From assembly GCF_000517625.1 (NCBI RefSeq), contig NZ_CP007055.1:1-64000 (forward strand): a stretch of DNA of 64,000 nt. The letters are read 5' to 3'. The translations under genes were made by a program, and so were the position numbers. The notes beneath the pieces are model-generated. The model was not told the DNA's origin, did not search any database, and saw only the letters and a list, made by a program, of their open reading frames with translations. Position 1 is the stretch's first letter, and the number at the start of each line of letters is the position of its first letter. Origin of the DNA: Halostagnicola larsenii XH-48. GTDB taxonomy: Archaea; Halobacteriota; Halobacteria; Halobacteriales; Natrialbaceae. Of this stretch, positions 53,784-62,968 are shown in pieces.

Positions 53784-55337
53784 TCACTCGAGTTGCTCGC
53801 CCACGATCTCGTCGGCGCGCTCGATGAACGTCGACGGTTTTCCGGCGGGAACCGTCGCCCCCGCGGCGACATCGTGACCTCCGCCGTCGCCGCCCACGGC
53901 TCCTGCCGCTTCGCTCATCACGACCGAGAGGTCGAGTCCCCTTCTGACGAGGCTGTGGGTCCCTCGAGCGGAAACCTTGATTTCGCCGTCGTCGCCTTCG
54001 CTCCCCGTTTTTTCGGCGAACGCGAAGATCGGCTTGTCGGTGGCGATGCCGTCGTTGCCCATCGCCATTCCCGCGACGATGCCCACGATGGTTTCTCGAA
54101 TCCGGTCGCCCGCGTCGAACCATTGGATGTGTTCTTCAGTCGTCACGCCCTCCTGTGTGACCAAGTCGATCCCCTTCGAGAGGTTTTTCCGGTGATTTCT
54201 CAGTAGCGTCCGGGCGCGCTCGAGCGCTCCCTCGCGGTTTCCGAGACAGACCCCCAGGCCGACGTCGGCTCTTTCGTATCGCGCTGTAGCGTTTAAGAGC
54301 GTGGAGAACTCGCTGGCATCTCGCAGTTCCGTCCCGACCGGTTCGCCGCTCAGCACGTAGGAAGTGCCCACGAGCCCGTCGATTTTCGACGCCGGAACGC
54401 CCCTCGAGACAGCCCGCTGGACGAGCGCGCTCGCGACCGTCTGTTTTTCCTCGCCGGTCAGACCCGACCACCGCCGCCACTCGCCGTCGCGTTTCAACTC
54501 GAGGTCGAGACCGTCGAGAAATCGCAGCGCGCCGTTCGAATCGTTCGAAATACCGGGAATGTAGACGTCGGTAGCGTACTCGAGTAACTTCGGCAGCGGC
54601 CGGGTCTGCTTGCCGTAGATCGCGAGATCGGTCGCGGTCTCGAGGACGCCGGCGTCGACGCCCTCTTCGACTATCCCCTCGTTCGCGCCGTGGAGTTCGC
54701 CGCCAGACGCTTGCATGTCGCCGACGGCCCCGACGACGGCGAGCGCGGCGAGGTCGCGGTTGTCCGACCTGAACGTCGTCCCGCCGGCCGGCGGCCCGTT
54801 CGCCGCGGTGTGGCCGCTTTCGGTGGCCCCGCTGGATTCGGCCTCGGCTCCGCCGTCGGTCGCCACCGCTCCGTCCGACGATCCGCTGTGCTCGGCCGTT
54901 TCCGCGAGCGCCCGCGCGAGAACGTAACTCGCTCCCGCACCCGAGAGCTCCGACGCGCCGTTGATCCCGAACAGGAGCGGGTTGAGGTGGTACTCGGTCT
55001 CTCTGTCTGCGGGCTGGTGGTGGTCGGCGATGACGGGCGTGAACGCGCCCGCGTCCTCGTGCTCGCCGATCACGTCGAGTTGACCGCTTCCGAAGTCCGT
55101 GAACAGGACCGTCTCGTACTCCCTCGCGGCAATGGCGGCGATCGCTCGCTCGTCGAGTTGTTTCTCGAATACCGTCTCGAAGGGAACGTTCGCGCGCTCG
55201 AGCGCGCTCGCGGCTATCGCCGCGCTGGTGAGGCCGTCGGCGTCGATGTGGGACGCCAGCAGCACTTCGTCGGCCTCGCACAGACGGCTAGCACACTCGC
55301 GGGCACGGTCTTCGAGTTCGGGAACGGGGCCTGACAT
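53784..55337 (-). CDS. DHH-family single-strand exonuclease (GAN/RecJ-like)
   Basis: A 517-residue DHH phosphoesterase. Motif I reads ASHIDADGLTSAA (H30, D32, D34), motif II LFTDFGSG, motif III the DHH in VIADHHQPAD, and a C-terminal DHHA1 domain ends GGDGGGHDVAAGATVP. A Ser/Gly/Ala-rich linker of about 45 residues (about 150-195) is inserted mid-domain, a halophile habit. Archaeal members bind GINS in the replisome (GAN) and trim Okazaki or recombination ends. It follows hemD by 118 bases on the same strand. ATG at 55337 is chosen; the frame to 55442 adds a basic stretch. Confidence 0.88.
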   Translation of the reverse strand: MSGPVPELEDRARECASRLCEADEVLLASHIDADGLTSAAIAASALERANVPFETVFEKQLDERAIAAIAAREYETVLFTDFGSGQLDVIGEHEDAGAFTPVIADHHQPADRETEYHLNPLLFGINGASELSGAGASYVLARALAETAEHSGSSDGAVATDGGAEAESSGATESGHTAANGPPAGGTTFRSDNRDLAALAVVGAVGDMQASGGELHGANEGIVEEGVDAGVLETATDLAIYGKQTRPLPKLLEYATDVYIPGISNDSNGALRFLDGLDLELKRDGEWRRWSGLTGEEKQTVASALVQRAVSRGVPASKIDGLVGTSYVLSGEPVGTELRDASEFSTLLNATARYERADVGLGVCLGNREGALERARTLLRNHRKNLSKGIDLVTQEGVTTEEHIQWFDAGDRIRETIVGIVAGMAMGNDGIATDKPIFAFAEKTGSEGDDGEIKVSARGTHSLVRRGLDLSVVMSEAAGAVGGDGGGHDVAAGATVPAGKPSTFIERADEIVGEQLE

Positions 55338-55454
55338 TCGTCTCGGTCGGTTGTGGGTCGGCTTCCGGGATAAAGCTGCGGTCCGGCGAGCGCGTCGTTT
55401 GCCGCGTCGCGGCTCTTCGACGCCGCGTTCTCGGAGCTGCAAAACGATCGTCGG

Positions 55455-56189
55455 TTACTCGAGTTCGGCGACGGTTTCTCTCGCTAACGTCTCGAAGGTC
55501 GCTTCGCTCGAGACGACATCGACGTCGACGCCGAGGTCGGCTGCAGTTTCTGCGGTCGGCTCGCCGATGACGCCGACGACGGCCCCGTTTAAGCCCTCGA
55601 GCGCCGCGGTACCGTCTCCTCGCGCCCGCGCGGCCTCGAGGAAGTGTTCGACGGTCAGCGACGAGGTGAAACAGGCCGCGTCGAGGTCGCCTTCGGCTGC
55701 CAGATCGGCGGTGGTACCGCCCCCGTCGGGGCGAACGAGCCGGTAGAGGATCGTTTCGTGGCAGTACGCGCCGGCTGCCTCGAGACCAGAGAGCAACACG
55801 TCGCTTCCGTGGTCGCTGCGGGCGACTTCGACGCGCGCGCCGTCGACCTCGTCTGCGAGCCGCGAGACGAGCCCGCTCGAGGTGTACTCGTCGGGAACGA
55901 TATCCACATCGTACCCGACGTTTCGGAGCGCGTCGGCGGTTGCCGGACCGATCGCACAGACGCTCGCGTCGCCCGGTTTCCAGCCGGCCTCGGCGACGAG
56001 TTCAGCGCCGGTCTTGCTCGTCAACACGACGTACTCGGCGTCGGTCCGCGGAACGGCGGCGGTCGGCTCGACGGCGAGCATCGGATCCGGCGCGGGGTCG
56101 ACGCCGAGTTCCTCGAGCAACGAAACGGCGGCGTCGATCCGGTCGTCGTCGGGGCGGAAGACGGCCACCGTCGGATTCTCTGTCGACAT
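55455..56189 (-). CDS. hemD: uroporphyrinogen-III synthase
   Basis: A 244-residue enzyme that closes hydroxymethylbilane to uroporphyrinogen III with inversion of ring D. HemD sequences are poorly conserved; the fold is supported by VVLTSKTGAELVAEAGWKPG, ICAIGPATADALRNVGY-like phrases and the C-terminal VGVIGEPTAETAADLGV. Its place, three bases after the methyltransferase and two genes after hemC, strongly supports the assignment. Confidence 0.9.
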   Translation of the reverse strand: MSTENPTVAVFRPDDDRIDAAVSLLEELGVDPAPDPMLAVEPTAAVPRTDAEYVVLTSKTGAELVAEAGWKPGDASVCAIGPATADALRNVGYDVDIVPDEYTSSGLVSRLADEVDGARVEVARSDHGSDVLLSGLEAAGAYCHETILYRLVRPDGGGTTADLAAEGDLDAACFTSSLTVEHFLEAARARGDGTAALEGLNGAVVGVIGEPTAETAADLGVDVDVVSSEATFETLARETVAELE

Positions 56190-56192
56190 GGA

Positions 56193-57044
56193 TCACTCCT
56201 CCGTGGCGTTCTCGGCCGGCGTCTCGTAGTCGTTTTGGACGAACTCGACGACGGCCTCGCGCGTCGAGGCCACGTCGCCGATCACCGTTACCGCGGGTGG
56301 GGAGATCCCTTCCCCGTCGCGAGTGTCGACGATGGTCTCGAGGGTTCCGGTCGCGACCTGCTGGCCCGGCCAGGTGCCGCGCTCGATCAGCGCGACGGGC
56401 GTCTCGGGAGCCATGCCTGCCTCGAGCAGCGCCGTCGTGTAGTCCGGGAGTCGACCGACGCCCATCAGGACGACGATGGTACCGCCCGTCGCGGCCAGCG
56501 CGGCCCAGTCGACCGCCGAATCGTCTTTCGTGGGGTCTTCGTGACCCGTCACGAAGCTCACGGAGGAGGCGTGATCGCGGTGGGTGACGGGGACCCCCGC
56601 CACAGCAGGCGCGGCGATCGCCGAGGTGACGCCGGGGACGACCTCGAACGGAACCTCGTGGGCGGCGAGGTACTCGGCTTCTTCGCCGCCACGGCCGAAC
56701 ACGAACGAGTCGCCGCCCTTGAGTCGAACCACGTCCTTTCCCTCGCGGGCGAGTTCGACGAGCCGTTCGTTGATCTCCGACTGTGGCGTTCGCTCGCCGC
56801 CCGCGCGCTTGCCGACGTCCTCGCGACGATCCTCGGGAAGCGTCTCGATAATCTTCGGTCCCGGAAGCTTGTCGTGGAGGACGATGTCGGCGTCCTCGAG
56901 GAGCCGTTTGGCTTTGACCGTCAGCAGTTCGGGATCGCCGGGGCCGCTGCCGACCAGCGAGACGGTTCCGGTGGCCGTTCCTTCCGAACTCGGTGCGTCG
57001 TCCAAGTCCGGTTCTCCGTCCGGCGCGTTCGCGTTGGACGTCAC
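56193..57044 (-). CDS. cobA: uroporphyrinogen-III C-methyltransferase
   Basis: A 283-residue SAM-dependent methyltransferase that converts uroporphyrinogen III to precorrin-2, used for siroheme, cobalamin and the archaeal siroheme-dependent heme route. Motifs: VSLVGSGPGDPELLTVKAKR, VRLKGGDSFVFGRGGEEAEY and PVTHRDHASSVSFVTGH. The start is a GTG at 57044, one base after the hemC stop, with a GGAGG-like ribosome site about 8-12 bases upstream; the ATG at 57122 would overlap hemC by 77 bases. No dehydrogenase/chelatase domain is fused. Confidence 0.92.
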   Translation of the reverse strand: MTSNANAPDGEPDLDDAPSSEGTATGTVSLVGSGPGDPELLTVKAKRLLEDADIVLHDKLPGPKIIETLPEDRREDVGKRAGGERTPQSEINERLVELAREGKDVVRLKGGDSFVFGRGGEEAEYLAAHEVPFEVVPGVTSAIAAPAVAGVPVTHRDHASSVSFVTGHEDPTKDDSAVDWAALAATGGTIVVLMGVGRLPDYTTALLEAGMAPETPVALIERGTWPGQQVATGTLETIVDTRDGEGISPPAVTVIGDVASTREAVVEFVQNDYETPAENATEE

Positions 57045-57045
57045 C

Positions 57046-58242
57046 TCACTTCCCCTCCGGTTGGTCCTCTCGATCCGGACGGATATCGTCGACTTTGGCG
57101 TCGCTCTCGTCCGCATCGGCATCGTCGTCTTCCGCCTCCGCGATCAATCTCGCCGCGCCGCGGTCTTCGAGGTCCCGTGCGAACTCGGCGGCGGCAGTAG
57201 CGTGTGTCTCGACGGGAAGATCTCGGTTCGCGAGCACGGATTCCTCGCCGTCGCGGTCGAAGACGGAGACTCTGGCCTGTACGTACTCGCCCTGTACAAC
57301 CGCGTACACGCCGATCGGCGCGATACAGCCGCCACCCAGTTCTGCGAGGAGCGTCCGTTCGACGGTCGTCTCGACGCGACTCCGCGGGTGATCGATCGCC
57401 GTCTGGATCTTCCTGGCCGTCTCGCCGTCGGTCGCAGTTACCGCGAGCGCACCCTGTCCTGGCGCGGGGACGAACGTCTTCCTCGAGAGTCGTTCGTACT
57501 CGACGTGATGGGCCAGCCCGCTGCGCTCGAGGCCGGCTTCCGCGAGTACGATGGCGTCGTACTCGGTCTCAATTTCTCGGCCGAGCGCCTGCTTTTCGAT
57601 CTCCGAGAGGTCGTCGAACCACTCGTCGACGGTTCGGCCATCGGCTGCGTCGTCGTCTTCGTCGGTATCCTTCTCCTCGTAATCCGGCTTGTAGCCGCCG
57701 GTGTCGCCCTTCCGCTCCTTGTCGGCCTCGCTCCGCTCTGCGTGTTCTTCCTGTAGCGCGGGCGCGAGGAGTTTCTCGAGTCGGGTGTCGACGTTTCCGC
57801 GAAGCGGCTCGATTTCGAGATCCGGTCGTTCCGAGAGGAGTTGCGCGCGCCGGCGGAGACTCGAGGTGCCGACGGTGGCCCCGTCGGGAAGCCCCTCGAG
57901 CGACGTTCCGTCCGGCGTCACGAGGGCATCACCCGGCGCTCCTCGCTCCGGAATCGCTGCCGTAACCAGTTCCGAGGGTTGCTCGGTGGGCATGTCTTTC
58001 ATCGAGTGGATCGCGCCGTCGAGGTCGCCCTCGAGCACTCGCTCGTCGAGTTCGCGGACGAACGCCCCGGTCTTTCCCAACCGATGGATCAACTCGTCTC
58101 GAATCTGATCGCCCGTCGTCTCGACGGTGACGAGCTCGACCTCGTAGCCGCGGTCCTCGAGTTGCTCCGCGACGAGGGCCGCCTGCCGCCGAGCGAGCGC
58201 GGACCCCCGTGTCGCCAGCCGTAATCTCCCGCGTGTTCTCAT
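57046..58242 (-). CDS. hemC: hydroxymethylbilane synthase (porphobilinogen deaminase)
   Basis: A 398-residue enzyme joining four porphobilinogens. It starts MRTRGRLRLATRGSALARRQ, with the substrate arginines and ATSSLRRRAQL-type motif (GTSSLRRRAQLLSERPDL). The dipyrromethane cofactor cysteine is in GGGCIAPIGVYA. An acidic, low-complexity insertion of about 55 residues (EEHAERSEADKERKGDTGG onward, with DTDEDDDAADG) splits the middle domain, making the protein longer than the usual 310. ATG at 58242 or 58248; a CTTTTCATACT element upstream fits a leaderless start. First gene of hemC-cobA-hemD. Confidence 0.95.
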   Translation of the reverse strand: MRTRGRLRLATRGSALARRQAALVAEQLEDRGYEVELVTVETTGDQIRDELIHRLGKTGAFVRELDERVLEGDLDGAIHSMKDMPTEQPSELVTAAIPERGAPGDALVTPDGTSLEGLPDGATVGTSSLRRRAQLLSERPDLEIEPLRGNVDTRLEKLLAPALQEEHAERSEADKERKGDTGGYKPDYEEKDTDEDDDAADGRTVDEWFDDLSEIEKQALGREIETEYDAIVLAEAGLERSGLAHHVEYERLSRKTFVPAPGQGALAVTATDGETARKIQTAIDHPRSRVETTVERTLLAELGGGCIAPIGVYAVVQGEYVQARVSVFDRDGEESVLANRDLPVETHATAAAEFARDLEDRGAARLIAEAEDDDADADESDAKVDDIRPDREDQPEGK

Positions 58243-58376
58243 AGCCATTGATCCGGGCCTCGAGTATGAAAAGCGCACGCTCTGTCCCCGCTCGTTCTCG
58301 AGAATGTTGCCAGTCGTTCACACGACGAAGATGTTCGACAGGACGTTTTTGTCCACGGAACTGAAACGATGAGCCG

Positions 58377-58745
58377 ATGCCCGAACGAACCCTCTACGAA
58401 CGACTCGGTGGCGAAGACGCGATTACGGCCGTCGTTGACGAGTTCTACGACCGCGTCATGGAAGACGAACTGGTTGCGGGCTACTTCGACGGCGTCGACA
58501 TGCAGAAACAGCGCGCACACCAGGCTCAGTTTATCAGTTCGGTCACCGGCGGCCCGGTCGACTATTCCGGCGGTGAGATGGCGGCGGTCCACGCGGACAT
58601 GGGAATCTCCCCCTCGGAGTTTCAGGCGATTGCGACCCATCTCGACGATGCGCTTCGGACGTTCGATGTCGACGAGGACGAACGCGAGGCGGTCCTCGAG
58701 GAAATCGCGAGCTATCAGGGTGCGATCGTCACGGCCGCGGACTGA
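58377..58745 (+). CDS. truncated hemoglobin
   Basis: A 122-residue heme protein of the 2/2 globin family, group I-like. Landmarks are LYERLGGEDAITAVVDEFYDRV, YFDGVDMQKQRAHQAQFISSVTGG and the proximal histidine in MAAVHADMGIS. It probably binds oxygen or nitric oxide. It is divergent from hemC (134 bases apart), a location that could coordinate globin and heme production, although no shared control site was identified. Confidence 0.93.
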   Translation: MPERTLYERLGGEDAITAVVDEFYDRVMEDELVAGYFDGVDMQKQRAHQAQFISSVTGGPVDYSGGEMAAVHADMGISPSEFQAIATHLDDALRTFDVDEDEREAVLEEIASYQGAIVTAAD

Positions 58746-59107
58746 GTCGATAGCTCCGCTCTCGCTTCGCAGCACCATGTGACCCGTTTCCCATCGGTTT
58801 CTTGGGTGCACAACGCAGTCCGGTTTTTGACATCCTCCTCGTCAATTACGGCGTTCCGACCGCTCGCCGTCGGCGGTGCTCGGTGATAGGCACTACTGAT
58901 ATTCCGTCCGTGACAAAACCGGCGTGCGCTAACCGACGCTCGAGGTGGTAGTCGTCTTGTACCGCAAAAAAACGCCGGATTCCCTGTATTCCTTCGGGGG
59001 AGCTCCCCTTCCACTCTTTCGTGTGGGAGCCGACGACTTGTAGATATGGGTTCGCTGCAGGTTCTGAGAAAGTCAACTAATCTCGAGTCGACTTTTCGAG
59101 ATTGCGC
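58746..59107. other. intergenic stretch with possible insertion-sequence remnant
   Basis: It contains GACATCCTCC at 58829-58838 followed by CGTC and TTACGGCG, resembling the terminal hairpin of haloarchaeal IS200/IS605 (IS1341) elements. Minus-strand frames from about 59076 to 58715 are open but switch frame, have basic composition and no recognisable domain, so no intact gene is called. A run of seven T/A lies near 58970. Confidence 0.35.
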
Positions 59108-60454
59108 CTAGAGCGCTTGTTTGTACGCCTCGAGCGTTTCCTCGACGTCTGCGTCGGTGTGGCCGTAACTGACGAACTGGCATTCGAACTGGTTCTGGCT
59201 GAGGAAGACGCCCTGTTCTTTCATTTGTCCCCAGAAGATCCGCCGCCAGCGGTCGGTTTCGGCGTTTTTCACGTCCGCGGCGTTTTTCGGTGAGTAGTCA
59301 TACCGCGGACAGGTCGGGTCCTGCCGACAGCCGGCGGGACACTGCTCCTCGAGCGAACTCGGGGCCGGCCCGTCCCGCGTGAAGATCACCTTGAACATGC
59401 TGTCGGTGCCGGTGACGGTGTAATTCGGTGCCTGGTCGGCGACGATGTCGGTCAGCCCTCTCCGGAGTCGGTCTCCGAGGTCGTTGACGTGGTCGTAGAC
59501 GTCGTTTTCCGCGGCGAACTTCAGGGTCTCGAGGCCGGCGGCCATCGTCACCGGATGCCCAGAGAAGGTACCGGCCTGGAAGACGTCGCCGGCGGGCGTA
59601 AACCCTTCCATGATCTCCGCTTTGCCGCCGATCGCGCCGACCGGGAAGCCGCCGCCGATGATCTTCCCGAACGTCGTCAGGTCGGGCGTAATGTCGAACT
59701 CGCTCTGGGCACAGCCCAGCCCGCCGACGCGGAAGCCGGTGATCACTTCGTCGAAGATCAAAAGCGAACCGTGCTCGTCGGTGATCTCTCGCAGGAACTC
59801 GTGATACCCCTCCTCGGGGTAGACGATGCCGTAGTTACAGAGGATCGGTTCGGTGAGGACGGCCGCGATGTCGTCGCCGTGTTTCGCGAACGCCTCGCGC
59901 ATGGCGTCCTCGTCGTTGAACGGCACCGGGATCGTGTGTTCGGAAAACGACTGTGGAATCCCGGCGGAACTCGGCCGTGGATTATCCGCGTCGCCTTCGA
60001 CCAGCGTCGTCTCCTGGGCCCCGTGATAGCCGCCCTGCATGACGACGATCTTGTTTCGGCCGGTGTGCCCTCGAGCCAGTCGAACCGCCGAGGTCGTCGC
60101 CTCCGTGCCGGAGTTGACGAACCTGATCTTCTCGACGCTGGGGACGTGTCGGACGACGAACTCGGCGTGGTCGACCTCGATTTCGGTCGGCGCGCCGTAC
60201 ATCGGGCCCTCGCTCGCGGTCCGCTGGACTTCGGCGCGGACCTGTTCGGGGAGGTCGTGGCCGAGCAGGAGCGGGCCGAGTCCCAGCACCCAGTCGACGT
60301 AGCGGTTGCCGTCCGCGTCGATGACGTGACCGCCGTCGCCTTTCTGGACGAAGAACGGATACGGTTCGATCGCCGCACGAACTGTCGAATTCACGCCGCC
60401 GGGCATCACCGACAGCGCTCTGTCGTAGAGCGCACGCGAGTGCTCGTCGTTCAT
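59108..60454 (-). CDS. hemL: glutamate-1-semialdehyde 2,1-aminomutase
   Basis: A 448-residue PLP enzyme making 5-aminolevulinate from glutamate-1-semialdehyde, the C5 route. The PLP lysine is in [18 protein letters not shown], with [14 protein letters not shown] ahead of it. N-terminal [15 protein letters not shown] is typical. An insertion of about 45 residues near 365-405 carries three cysteines (C-P-A-G-C and T-C-P-R-Y), absent from bacterial HemL but, as I recall, shared by other haloarchaea. It lies in the tetrapyrrole region with hemB and hemC; hemA is not in the window. Confidence 0.95.
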   Translation of the reverse strand: MNDEHSRALYDRALSVMPGGVNSTVRAAIEPYPFFVQKGDGGHVIDADGNRYVDWVLGLGPLLLGHDLPEQVRAEVQRTASEGPMYGAPTEIEVDHAEFVVRHVPSVEKIRFVNSGTEATTSAVRLARGHTGRNKIVVMQGGYHGAQETTLVEGDADNPRPSSAGIPQSFSEHTIPVPFNDEDAMREAFAKHGDDIAAVLTEPILCNYGIVYPEEGYHEFLREITDEHGSLLIFDEVITGFRVGGLGCAQSEFDITPDLTTFGKIIGGGFPVGAIGGKAEIMEGFTPAGDVFQAGTFSGHPVTMAAGLETLKFAAENDVYDHVNDLGDRLRRGLTDIVADQAPNYTVTGTDSMFKVIFTRDGPAPSSLEEQCPAGCRQDPTCPRYDYSPKNAADVKNAETDRWRRIFWGQMKEQGVFLSQNQFECQFVSYGHTDADVEETLEAYKQAL

Positions 60455-60655
60455 GTACGGCCGTTACGTGTCGGTCGTCAAAGTAGTACCGAGGTCGATC
60501 GACGACGGCCGGCTGGGAGTGAAAAAAGCACCACAGAAGTGACCGGTGTCGCTTGACCACAGCACCCCCTGAAACGGAGGATGCACAGCGGAGAACTCGA
60601 GATCGGCGCGATGAACCAGTACGCCGAACTCGAGGTCGATTTCAGCGCGTCGCAA

Positions 60656-62413
60656 TCAGACCGCGTCCGTTCCGGTCTCGCCGGTCCGGACCTGCGTCGC
60701 GCTTTCGACGGGGAGAACGAAGATCTTGCCGTCGCCGGGTTCGCCGGTGTTGGCCCCCTCGCGAATCGCGTCGACGACGTCTTCTGCGGGGACGTCTGCG
60801 ACGACGCACTCGATTTTGACCTTCTGGTGGAGGTCGACCGTGTACTCCTCGCCGCGCCACTGTCCCTTCTTGGCGGGCTGGGAGCCGCGTCCGGAGACGT
60901 TCGTGACGGTGAGAGAGGGGGCGCCGGCTTCCGCCAGCGCTTTCTTCACCGCGCCGAGGCGGTCGGGTCGAACGATCGCGGTGACCATCTTGATTTCGCC
61001 GTCGTTCGGAGCCCCGCCGTCGGAACGGAGTTCCGACGAGGATCGCGATTCATCGAATCGCTCACCGCCGTCGGTGCGGATCTGGCGGCGTCCGCCGTCG
61101 GTCGCGACGTCGACGTCCGGCTTGCCGAACTCGGGGTAGGTGTCGACGCCGTGTTCGGAGACGTCGAGGCCGTCGCGCTCGTGTTCGGGCGTGACGCGTG
61201 CCTGACCGACCGCCTTGATCGCCCCCCAGATGATCGCGGTGGTCAGAACCGTCCAGACGGCGATGACGACGACGCCAGCGAGCTGGCCGAAGAACATTTC
61301 GACCCGACCGTACTCGAGACCCGCTACGTACTCCGGCGCAGCGACGACCGGAAGCATGAGCGTTCCGAGGACACCCGCCGAGCCGTGGACCGGGAAGACC
61401 GCACAGACGTCGTCGATCTTCAGGTAGTTTTCGACGAAACTGAAGACGATAGGGAGCTGGGCGCCGGCGAGGCCACCGACGAGGAACGCGCCCCACCAGG
61501 TGGCTGCGTGGGGAATCGCAGTGATACCGACGAGCCCGGCGAGCAGGCCGTTCGCGACGTACAGCGTGTCGACTTTTCCGGTTTTGGCCCAGGCGACGAG
61601 CGCAGCGCCGATCGCACCGCTGCCCATCGCGATCGTCGTCGCCATGGCGACGCGACCGACGTAGGCGAAGTCACCGAGCTCGAGGATTCCCTCCTCGTTT
61701 ACGACGAGCACGTCGGCGGCGGTTCCGACGTTGAAGCCGTACCAGCCGAACGCGAGGACGAGCGTCCCCAGCACCGCGAAGGTCATCGAGTGACCGGGGA
61801 TGACGTTCGCCGAGCCGTCGTCGTTGAACCGACCGATGCGGGGTCCGAGGATCCACGCCGCGGTCAGTCCGGCGATGCCGCCCATCGCGTGGACGACCGT
61901 GCCGCCCGCGAAGTCATCGAAGGGCGCGCCGACGGCCGAACCGACGGCTCCCTCGATGAGCAACCCCCCGTCGAACCAGGAGATGCCCGAAACGACCGGG
62001 TAGATGACCGCGGCCAGCAGGAAAGTGTACGCGACGTACGCGCGGAGTTTCGCGCGACCCGCGACGGCTCCCGACACGATGGTCGCGGCAGTCATCGCGA
62101 ACACGGCACCGAACAGCCAGTCAACCCACGCGTTGGGATCGGCGGTATCGAACGCGAAGGCGAATCCCTCGCCGCCGGCCATCGACTCGACGCCCGCACC
62201 GATGAGGAAAAACACCGTCACGCCGACGCTCCAGGTCAGCAGGTTCTTCGTCAGCTGGTTCGCGACGTTCTTCGAGCGTACCTGTCCCGCCTCGAGCATG
62301 GCGAAACCGGCGTGCATGAAGAAGATCAGGAAGGTAGCCATCAACACCCACACGAGGTTGATCCCCTCGGCGACGACTTCCGGATCAGCTTGCAGTGGTG
62401 CGGCTTCGATCAT
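60656..62413 (-). CDS. amt: ammonium transporter Amt with fused PII (GlnK/GlnB) domain
   Basis: A 585-residue fusion. Residues 1-415 are an Amt channel with about eleven helices, the twin pore histidines in VVHAMGG and FPVHGSAG, and [12 protein letters not shown] loops. Residues 415-472 are an acidic linker. Residues 473-585 are a complete PII domain: [18 protein letters not shown], a T-loop [18 protein letters not shown] with tyrosine at about 524, the [11 protein letters not shown] nucleotide loop and the closing [12 protein letters not shown] GlnK subunit normally docks separately to block Amt; here it is tethered. It starts after GGGGGAG with a 5-base gap, overlapping the stop of a 25-codon upstream frame. 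Confidence 0.95.
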   Translation of the reverse strand: MIEAAPLQADPEVVAEGINLVWVLMATFLIFFMHAGFAMLEAGQVRSKNVANQLTKNLLTWSVGVTVFFLIGAGVESMAGGEGFAFAFDTADPNAWVDWLFGAVFAMTAATIVSGAVAGRAKLRAYVAYTFLLAAVIYPVVSGISWFDGGLLIEGAVGSAVGAPFDDFAGGTVVHAMGGIAGLTAAWILGPRIGRFNDDGSANVIPGHSMTFAVLGTLVLAFGWYGFNVGTAADVLVVNEEGILELGDFAYVGRVAMATTIAMGSGAIGAALVAWAKTGKVDTLYVANGLLAGLVGITAIPHAATWWGAFLVGGLAGAQLPIVFSFVENYLKIDDVCAVFPVHGSAGVLGTLMLPVVAAPEYVAGLEYGRVEMFFGQLAGVVVIAVWTVLTTAIIWGAIKAVGQARVTPEHERDGLDVSEHGVDTYPEFGKPDVDVATDGGRRQIRTDGGERFDESRSSSELRSDGGAPNDGEIKMVTAIVRPDRLGAVKKALAEAGAPSLTVTNVSGRGSQPAKKGQWRGEEYTVDLHQKVKIECVVADVPAEDVVDAIREGANTGEPGDGKIFVLPVESATQVRTGETGTDAV

Positions 62414-62487
62414 GCTAGCTCCCCCGTGTTGGTCACTATCTCGCTACTCCCCATACGTTCGTCCACATCGAATCGATTTTCACTCAT
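62410..62487 (-). CDS. 25-residue small open reading frame coupled to amt
   Basis: It starts at ATG 62487 after a strong ribosome site (GGAGG, 6 bases upstream), begins [11 protein letters not shown] and ends VTNTGELA. Its TGA overlaps the amt ATG as ATGA, the hallmark of translational coupling. The TATA box at 62525-62535 places transcription start near 62503, so this is the first frame on the amt mRNA. The product is hydrophilic and acidic, with no membrane segment. It may be a leader controlling amt translation, or a microprotein acting on Amt or PII. Confidence 0.55.
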   Translation of the reverse strand: MSENRFDVDERMGSSEIVTNTGELA

Positions 62488-62524
62488 GATTATCCTCCAA
62501 ATCACGTTTGAGGTGCAGGCTCCT

Positions 62525-62535
62525 GTATAATATAA
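62525..62535 (-). promoter_or_regulatory. TATA box for the small ORF-amt unit
   Basis: The minus strand reads TTATATTATAC here, about 40 bases before the small-ORF ATG at 62487, giving a leader of about 16 bases that holds a GGAGG ribosome site. Confidence 0.55.
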
Positions 62536-62968
62536 GGGTTAGCGTTTACGAGCGTCCATTAATGAAGTGTAATAGTTCCATCCGTCCGAATCTAGAGGTG
62601 ATTTAATCTGTATAAGGGTATTGAAGCGGCCAGATTTTTCGGCTAGTGGTTATACAGTGACCATTCGTCAACCGGATTTCGAGCCGGCCGACAGCGATGA
62701 CGACGCCGATGCGGGCTAGAAACCCGGTTTTGCCGCCCGCGCGCGGCAGGTATTGCCACGACGTGTGCGATCGAATCTATCCGTGACTATCCGTCAAAAT
62801 TGGTCGGTTCGAAACCGTCGTTCCGACTTCCTCGTGGCTACGTTAGACCCTGAATTCGATTAAACCGACGGAAGAAATTACCGTACGTATTGATATCGGT
62901 GGTATTCCCCAAAAGTTGTGATTCCGAATGCAAAACGTCGGTCGCTCGAGAGCGACCGACTTAACCCG
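62536..62968. other. intergenic stretch between hemB and the amt unit
   Basis: It contains the upstream control region of amt and the 3' flank of hemB. A TGCCGC/GCGGCA hairpin lies at 62731-62748. A GTG-started 20-codon frame at 62657-62719 reads QPDFEPADSDDDADAG, acidic like halophilic proteins, but is too short to accept. A GGTCGCTCGAGAGCGACC hairpin just downstream of the hemB stop (about 62940-62957) may act as a terminator or processing site. Confidence 0.45.

Noticed and set aside
60581-62530. 649-codon frame antisense to amt
   Set aside because: A product of GC-rich codon bias on the opposite strand. Its translation is Arg/Asp repeats with no domain, while the minus strand encodes a clear Amt-PII protein.
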